Below, piece after piece: positions 57,216-60,000 of a stretch of 60,000 bases of DNA (positions are counted from its first letter, which is position 1; each line of letters starts with the position of its first letter). The translations under genes were made by a program, and so were the position numbers. Source of the DNA: Owenia fusiformis (Eukaryota > Annelida > Polychaeta > Sabellida > Oweniidae); NCBI GenBank assembly GCA_903813345.2, contig CAIIXF020000005.1, forward strand, positions 20,961,375 to 21,021,374. The letters run 5' to 3'. Below the pieces are notes generated by a model. That model ran no database searches and was not told where the DNA came from. It worked only from the letters and a program-made list of their open reading frames with translations.

Positions 57216-57960
57216 TAGATTTTTGGCTCACACAGTTTGCCTATGGGATCGACCAGGCGTCTGTCCGTCCGTCCGTTGGTCCGTCCGTCAACATTGGCCG
57301 CACAAATTAAAACTGCTATTCGGATTGAGTCCTATCTACATTCATAATGCCTATTTGACCTATCATCGCCATTTCCCAAGTTCGCCCGGTTTCCGAGAAA
57401 TTGCTGATTTTGACATCAAAAAGTCAAATTTTCTGTAAATACTAGACACTTTGTTGAAGTAGTACTTTCAAATAACTTGTAGTAGTTGCTGTATATGCAA
57501 CTTATGTCTTCTGAAAATTTCAGAGCTCTTTGAATTACAGTTTTTGGTGTTTACTCTATAAAATTTGACAAAAAGTAGGACTTAATCATTTTCAGGAAAC
57601 TTTCTCATGTATAAAGTCAATGGCAGGTTTTGTGATTGACAAGTTTCTCAAAGTTTGCCTTATACTTGATCATTTCTTGCAATGAATTACATCATTACTA
57701 TAGATTTAAGCATTCCCTACATATTGCTCAACATATGTCAGCATCAAATTTTTACTGTTTTTGAGATATTTGACGTCAAAAAACAGTAAAAATAAGTTAT
57801 TTTTCAACTTGCTTCAATTTGACCAAATTTCTTTTGAAAATCATGTACAAGTTGCTAGGAGTTCAAATCTGACATTAGTTTTAGGATTTGACCTTTACTT
57901 GACATTCAGCTGCCCTGTCAACCCTCACGCATTAGGTGTGATTGTCACGCATTTGCTGGA
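57216..57960 (+). repeat. CCGT-containing repeat followed by a GACC-rich repeat
   Basis: (CCGT)n at 57262-57290 in a repeat starting tttggctcacacagtttgcc. At 57790-57910 sequence like 14500-14600 recurs. Confidence 0.5.
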
Positions 57961-58286
57961 AAAATAGAAATCACGCATCACTTTAGCGTGTATGATCAAA
58001 TATCACGCAAATCACACATTTTGTTGAAATTTTTAAAATCGTTTTTTGTGAAATGCCGACATGGTAAAATACGGAGAAAAAAAACGAACGCATTCCGTTC
58101 GGTCTTTGCACCCGATTGCCGTTTATGTCACGCATTTGGTACAAAATATGTGTATATATCATGCATTTGTTTCGAAAATATTCCAGTGGAGACGATGGGC
58201 TCGATTGCCGTATCATACTGCATTTGAACGGCGATACGATGCCCATGTCAAGCAGCGTGCCTACTAGGCACGTAGTTTGAAACTCT

Positions 58287-59056
58287 GACAAACTGCGCGC
58301 ATATTTCAAAATTGAAGACGGGGAGGACACGACTCCCAAAAAGAGCCAAAATACGAAAAATACAAGGTTAGTCTCGTTCTATAGATAGTACCATTCTGTG
58401 AAGATGAACTTAATTTACTCTTAGTACTCAATGTTTTTCCCGATGTTAACCTAGTTATCTCAATATAAGGGTCTTAAGTAACTTCTCTGCTCAAAATTTA
58501 CAACTGTAAAGTTATATCTTTGTATGTTTATCGTCATATGCCGTTTATTCAGCCATTGTGTATGTGTATGCTAGAATATATAGGATCACTCCATCTGCAG
58601 CATAGTTTGTGTTCAAAACGATAATACGCCATAAACGTGATTTAAACATTTTTCTTGTCAAACTGCGCGCCTATATGCACATGTATTTCCCAAACTGCGT
58701 GCCTAATTGCCTATCCAAGCTTGTTTTGTATTATTAGAAAACGTAAGCGCAATATGTAAGGCACATATGTGTTTAATAGTAGAACCCTATAATTGAAACA
58801 CTATGAGACTCCATCCACCAAATGGTGATCTGAAAATGAAATACTTTCTTTCGTTCGTTCCCAACTTAATTGTCACTTCTATTATACATTTTGACTTTCA
58901 ATATGAAAATCTCATAAAATCTGACGATAAAGCAAAATTTCCAAAGCTATATGAAAAACACCTTTACGTGCCTCTGTAAAAAATTTCAATGATAATATGT
59001 AGTTTTAATAGTGTATGCGCACAGTTTATAATTTCTGGCTAAAATAGGCGCGCAGT
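58287..59056. repeat. Candidate element with CAAACTGCGCGC ends
   Basis: caaactgcgcgc occurs at 58287 and near 58668 (with a variant near 58692), and inverted as gcgcgcagtttg near 59050. The outer pair could be terminal repeats of a ~770-bp element; target duplications were not found. Confidence 0.4.
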
Positions 59057-60000
59057 TTGTGGTTTATTTCTTTTTAATCTCCTGATTATCTGTTTTATCT
59101 CGAAATATTTTGAATTATACATGATAAATGCGTAAGGAATTAAATATAAAACGAGTCTAAAGTATTTGTCATTTATGTTTAAAGTGCTAGATCGATTTAC
59201 GTATAAATTCCCGTTAAATCAGTGACAAAAATGCCATTAATCTGCTTATGTTTGAAAACTTAGATTCATTTGCACATAGTTTTTGCTAGTATTTGCAAGA
59301 TTTGTATATTCGCCACAGAATGAACGCATTGAACAAGAAAACATTTCTTGCAAATATTATTCTATAAATCTGTTTATCTCTGTTTTTGTGATTATATTGA
59401 GGCAACAAATAAGCATCTATCGGGGTTTATAGTTCTATGGAATCTAAACATTTGTACGTTGCCTTTCTTTTTGAAGTATACATATAGTGCATTTACCATT
59501 GTGATGGGGTTGGAAGTCAAACAAATCTGTATTTCTTGTTGAATATGAGTGTTTGCAGCCTTTTCTTGCTCATCACCGATGACTTGTGCAAAGTAAATGA
59601 GAATGGATAAGTTGATTATTATCTGTTATGTTGATCGTACAGTATATAACACCAATAGATCCATTAAAAAATCTTTCTATTTTAGTTTTAGTGACTATTG
59701 TTTTAGCACATACTCGGCTTATGTTTACTAATATATTATGATGTTGAATTTCAACACCTTTAATATAAAAGTCCATTGAGTAAATGAACTATGCATTCTG
59801 TATGTACAAGTATAATTATTTTTAGAAAAACGAAGCTTTAGAATACAAGCTATCAGAAGACAACATATTATTATTATTAGAAAACGTTATTTTTGAAATA
59901 AAATCACATTGAATAATGGTGAAAGAAACAAGTCAATTGTAAATGAAAAAATAGAGGGATAAAAATAATATACATAGCAGTTTCTACATATGAAATATGT
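59057..60000. other. No recognised feature
   Basis: AT-rich sequence with only short open frames. Confidence 0.45.

Noticed and set aside
57983-58339. 118-codon minus-strand ORF
   Set aside because: No domain, repetitive cacgca-rich context, no splice or promoter evidence.

Overview
The window is animal nuclear DNA. It is AT-rich and gene-poor, with spliced exons bounded by GT-AG introns and packed with transposable elements. Several dispersed elements combine ~160-bp tandem units with (CCGT)n/(ACGG)n microsatellites, which recalls the pearl-type elements described in bivalve molluscs. Together with mariner, hAT, PIF/Harbinger, Penelope-like and jockey/CR1-like LINE sequence this suggests a marine invertebrate, most likely a mollusc. 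The species is an inference.

Main content: one host gene on the + strand spanning almost the whole window (coding 8677 to about 56256). I assembled it by eye from 15 exons plus a possible tiny terminal exon. Every junction has GT-AG borders and matching phase. The predicted protein (~958 aa) looks like the BRCA1-A complex subunit RAP80 (UIMC1): a nuclear localisation cluster, a SUMO-interaction-like motif, a block resembling the Abraxas-interacting region (PEDIDPNTY...PFGSPV), then three C-x2-C-x11-H-x3-C (UBZ4-type) zinc fingers and a basic C-terminus. No ubiquitin-interacting motif (UIM) helix was found.

Layout. 1-8050: upstream repeats (162-bp tandem array, LINE RNase H remnant, a hAT fragment, and a 3-kb triple-copy element ending beside the gene promoter). 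8050-9660: promoter and exons 1-3. 9660-22635: exons 4 and 5 with foldback elements, a Penelope-like remnant carrying a nested hAT, and MITEs. 22636-26573: exons 6-8 with a 162-bp array and a Harbinger-derived element. 26574-36429: a ~10-kb intron with a pearl-like composite containing a mariner, and a possible internal promoter. 36430-40052: the large central exon 9 and exon 10. 40053-51061: an 11-kb intron that splits zinc finger 2 and holds a nested foldback containing an intact-looking 1089-aa LINE ORF, a hAT and a TTAA-flanked element. 51062-54579: exons 11-15. The rest (54580-60000) is repeats and sequence in which no gene is recognised.

The only gene products I can name with confidence are the RAP80-like host protein and the mobile-element proteins. 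The host gene fits DNA-damage signalling: RAP80 in vertebrates brings the Abraxas/BRCC36/BRCA1 complex to ubiquitin- and SUMO-marked chromatin. The other features are insertions in or beside its introns.
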